A stretch of DNA of 8,582 nucleotides from positions 1 to 8,582 of the forward strand of contig CAJJDJ010000206.1 of the NCBI GenBank assembly GCA_905182825.1, read 5' to 3'. Shown here piece after piece: positions 6,063 to 8,582 of the stretch (the stretch's first letter is position 1; every line of letters starts with the position of its first letter). The position numbers and the translations under genes were made by a program. This stretch comes from Thiotrichaceae bacterium UBA7359 (GTDB lineage: Bacteria > Pseudomonadota > Gammaproteobacteria > Eutrophobiales > Eutrophobiaceae). The notes beneath the pieces are model-generated. The model ran no database searches, was not told the origin of the DNA, and was given only the letters and a program-made list of their open reading frames with translations.

Positions 6063-8342
6063 TTAGGTACGTTTATCCTTAGCTTCTACACCGGCTACTT
6101 TTCTAACGGCTTCGAGCTCTTCCTCTAGTTTTCTAATTTCAACGTCTTTAGGATGTTCAAAATAAACTGGTCCTGGATTGTTAGGATCTCGTTTATCATC
6201 AGGGCTACCCGCATAAACTGTACTCAGATCGCTATTCCATGAACCATAAAACGGAATATCTTTAGGTGGCACATCTTTCACATGTTTCTTCACAAACTCA
6301 GCATACGGCACACCTTGTTTCTTACGTTGTTCTCTGTATGCAGCACGTAGTTTTTTAGTGCCTTCTTCATCAACGACCAATGTCTCTTCATCAAACTCAA
6401 CTTTATAAAGCTTCTTTGCCCATTCAGCAGTCGTCAATCGTTCTTCGATATCTTTAATAACTAAGTCAGGCTCACGTTCCAATGGATCACCGTAGCCACC
6501 CCCACAACCTTGAGAGATCATATATAGCTCGCCACGTTTTGAGATAGAAAAACCCATGCCCATATGATGAGAGGTATAATTAGCATCTTCATAGGGACGT
6601 TCATTCATTGTTTCTTCTATTGAATGTTTAAATTTATCTGGATTTTTAAGCATCTCTTCATAAACATCTACGCCTGTTACTTTACATAATGGATATGCAC
6701 CAGGTGCATAGCCACCAAATAGTCCTGATAGTGATGGAACTTTCGAACCAACACAGGTAGTCATAAACCCCCACTGATCACTATCTTTGGTCGCAACCAT
6801 TTGTGTATAACCCATACCGCCTCGATACTTACCAGGTGCTTGTGTATTGGTTGTCATTTTTTTCGATACTAACTGCAAAAATGGTACGTCTTCTTCGTTC
6901 ATCTCTTGCTCACCAATATCTGCCATGGATGCAAAGATAGGTGCGCAAGCATGCTCACCATCCATATCCATACGTGCACCTCCGCCCATACCATTTAAAT
7001 CTGCGCAGAGGTTACCGAGCATCTCGCCATGTTGGCTAATACCACCCCAAATATAAGTACAGATCATATTAAACCAAGGCGCTAATACACGTGTGTATTT
7101 AACCGGAACACTATATAGAAATTTCGCAGTCGCTTGTTGTGCAACAGTGAACGATAAAAAGATAGACATTAGACTCTGAGAATTTGGCGCATCGACACTC
7201 GCATTAACAATAGAATACGGTGGTGTAATTACTTCAATAGGGGCAAAACCTGCTTGTCCACGTGGCAAATCTGGCCAGATATGATTCAAGAACGCTTGAG
7301 ACATCATACCTTTACAACCAGGTATAGCAGTATTGATTGCACGGTTAGTAATCTCTGGACTTGATCCCCTCAAATCGAATATTAAACGGTCACCTTTTTT
7401 GGTCAAGGTACAGTTTAATTTAATTAATGCATTTTCACGTAGCGTACTGTCCATCGTACAGTAGGTGCGCACGGTCATATCAGGCCATTCTTTAATACGA
7501 CGACGTACTTCTTCCATAACATTGTCATTGGTACTACGCAAACATGCAGCTAATGCTTGAGGGCCATCTATTGCTAATATTTCTCTTAAGCGCTTTTCAA
7601 GTCGCATACAAGCGAAGAGTTTGACCTTCATATCTTCATATTGCAATTTTGGTTCACGTACTGAATTCTGTAAAAAGGTTAGTAAATCTCTTTTGATTTC
7701 ATAATTCTCTACTACTCTGAAAGGCGACATTTTCAGACCTTCATCAAACGGTGTTTCTGCCATTGATGGCATTCCACCTGGCTCGATAGCGCCGTTCTCA
7801 CCTTCATGTACTGTAGAAGCAACCCATGCAATCAATTCACCTTCATGAAAGATAGGCATAATCATACTTTGGTCGGTATTATGTACATTACCGTAACGCG
7901 AATCATTGTGAATAAACCCATCACCTTGTTTCAAACCAACAGTGTGTTCATCAATCCAGTTCTTAATGATAAATTTAATCGGGTGGTGAACCACTACATT
8001 AAAGATAAGAACACCACCTGCACTACCAATGGTTAAATCGCCCGAGGCTGAGTAGATACCAGTGATGACATCACCCCATTTTGCACCTGGAGCTGCTCCC
8101 ATTTGCTCGAGCATTTCATAACTTTCGTCGCAAGCAGATTGCATACGGTCACGTATGGATGACATCTGATGCGGGTCATTAAATTTCTTTACGGCCTCTG
8201 CTTCGTAATCTGTAATCGGCATGATGTCATGCGATTGCATAATTTCTTGATCTGGTCCGAGAAATAAAGTCGTTTCCTTTAGAAATTTTTTAATTAATTC
8301 CTGATCTTCAAGAACAGCTTCTGCACTAAGTTTATCGTTCAT
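6063..8342 (-). CDS. HyuB-type subunit of an ATP-dependent ketone carboxylase (AcxB/ApcC-like)
   Basis: This 759-aa protein belongs to the hydantoinase B/oxoprolinase family, close in length to the acetone carboxylase alpha subunit and acetophenone carboxylase ApcC. These enzymes carboxylate ketones to beta-keto acids with bicarbonate and ATP, without biotin. Visible: FIHNDSRYGNVHNTD (143-157), IMPIFHEGELIAWV (161-174) and STVHEGENGAIEPGGMP (176-192), which parallel AcxB blocks; H154, D157 and H179 match the spacing of the AcxB manganese ligands as I remember them. Later come APGKYRGGMGY (502-512) and the family hallmark GCGGGYGDPLEREP (612-625). A charged C-terminal tail ends in a probable helix (about 732-750). 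The start is preceded by GAGG at 10 bases, and the HyuA gene ends 15 bases upstream. The HyuA partner would phosphorylate substrates while this subunit performs C-C bond formation. N-methylhydantoinase or oxoprolinase activity is the alternative, but the ligase and thiolase downstream favour ketone carboxylation. Confidence 0.9.
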   Translation of the reverse strand: MNDKLSAEAVLEDQELIKKFLKETTLFLGPDQEIMQSHDIMPITDYEAEAVKKFNDPHQMSSIRDRMQSACDESYEMLEQMGAAPGAKWGDVITGIYSASGDLTIGSAGGVLIFNVVVHHPIKFIIKNWIDEHTVGLKQGDGFIHNDSRYGNVHNTDQSMIMPIFHEGELIAWVASTVHEGENGAIEPGGMPSMAETPFDEGLKMSPFRVVENYEIKRDLLTFLQNSVREPKLQYEDMKVKLFACMRLEKRLREILAIDGPQALAACLRSTNDNVMEEVRRRIKEWPDMTVRTYCTMDSTLRENALIKLNCTLTKKGDRLIFDLRGSSPEITNRAINTAIPGCKGMMSQAFLNHIWPDLPRGQAGFAPIEVITPPYSIVNASVDAPNSQSLMSIFLSFTVAQQATAKFLYSVPVKYTRVLAPWFNMICTYIWGGISQHGEMLGNLCADLNGMGGGARMDMDGEHACAPIFASMADIGEQEMNEEDVPFLQLVSKKMTTNTQAPGKYRGGMGYTQMVATKDSDQWGFMTTCVGSKVPSLSGLFGGYAPGAYPLCKVTGVDVYEEMLKNPDKFKHSIEETMNERPYEDANYTSHHMGMGFSISKRGELYMISQGCGGGYGDPLEREPDLVIKDIEERLTTAEWAKKLYKVEFDEETLVVDEEGTKKLRAAYREQRKKQGVPYAEFVKKHVKDVPPKDIPFYGSWNSDLSTVYAGSPDDKRDPNNPGPVYFEHPKDVEIRKLEEELEAVRKVAGVEAKDKRT

Positions 8343-8357
8343 AGTTTTATTACCTCG

Positions 8358-8582
8358 TTATTTCTTTACTTCGTCGCGCAGGAACCAAACAGCTCCCTGC
8401 TCGGCAGATACATAATTCCAACCTTTCTCTATCAGGTAAGTAGTAACATCAGATGCCACAATACCCGGTCCTTCGATTTGAGTACCCGCTGGAATATCAT
8501 CTTTGTTCCAGACTGGCGTATCAATCGCTTTAGATTCACCGACAAAATAACACTTACGTGTTGATGACGGTTTCGGTGGCGC
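8358..8582 (-). CDS. HyuA-type (hydantoinase A/oxoprolinase) carboxylase subunit, C-terminal 74 residues only
   Basis: The minus-strand frame is open from the right edge to a TAA at 8358-8360. The 74 visible residues include a beta-rich stretch with TPVWNKDDIPAGTQIEGPG and then IVASDVTTYLIEKGW, which fits the conserved HyuA C-terminal pattern 'GPAIIE...TT...PGW', and a charged end DEVKK. In carboxylases of this family the HyuA-like subunit (AcxA, ApcA or ApcD) has the ASKHA-type ATP-binding fold and phosphorylates the substrate; those motifs lie outside the window. It sits immediately upstream of the HyuB gene (15 bases), as acxA precedes acxB. Which of the HyuA paralogues it matches cannot be judged from this fragment. 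The promoter and any small zinc subunit gene must be further right. Confidence 0.8.
   Translation of the reverse strand, partial: APPKPSSTRKCYFVGESKAIDTPVWNKDDIPAGTQIEGPGIVASDVTTYLIEKGWNYVSAEQGAVWFLRDEVKK

Noticed and set aside
6063..8342. Calling the HyuB gene an N-methylhydantoinase or 5-oxoprolinase subunit
   Set aside because: The family allows it, but the length, the H/D/H spacing and the downstream ligase and thiolase fit a ketone carboxylase better. It is kept only as an alternative.

Overview
The window looks like part of a catabolic gene cluster from a proteobacterium of moderately low GC (about 34-46% in the lines I counted by hand). It is most likely a gamma- or betaproteobacterium. 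The grounds are the sigma54-dependent NtrC-class regulator, Shine-Dalgarno-led tightly packed genes, and protein families known from aromatic- and ketone-degrading proteobacteria. I cannot name the genus.

Layout: positions 1-1155 (+) hold the C-terminal 384 residues of a sigma54 enhancer-binding regulator whose sensor domain lies off the left edge. A 102-base AT-rich convergent gap (1156-1257) carries a small palindrome. Everything from 1258 to 8582 is one minus-strand series of genes transcribed right to left, with gaps of 15, 2, 31, 58 and 37 bases. In transcription order these are: the C-terminus of a hydantoinase-A/oxoprolinase-type (HyuA) carboxylase subunit, cut by the right edge; a complete HyuB-type carboxylase subunit of 759 aa; an unfamiliar 285-aa soluble protein; an AMP-forming acyl-CoA ligase of 521 aa; an SCP2-type thiolase of 421 aa; and a zinc-less MDR (quinone-reductase-like) oxidoreductase of 328 aa.

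How they fit together: the HyuA/HyuB pair belongs to the biotin-independent, ATP-dependent family that includes acetone carboxylase (AcxABC) and acetophenone carboxylase (ApcABCDE). The HyuB protein keeps an H-x2-D-x21-H arrangement that matches, as I remember it, the manganese site of acetone carboxylase. The following ligase and thiolase supply the next two steps: ketone + CO2 gives a beta-keto acid, the ligase makes beta-ketoacyl-CoA, and the thiolase releases acetyl-CoA plus an acyl-CoA. The order '285-aa protein then CoA ligase' recalls apcE-bal of the anaerobic acetophenone pathway in Aromatoleum. The ligase is not of the long acetoacetyl-CoA synthetase type and the thiolase is of the SCP2 type, so the substrate may be an aryl or larger alkyl methyl ketone rather than acetone. 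This is inference. The regulator probably controls a sigma54 promoter beyond the right edge.

No RNA genes, mobile elements, CRISPR arrays or other large repeats were seen, and no stretch over 300 bases lacks a gene.
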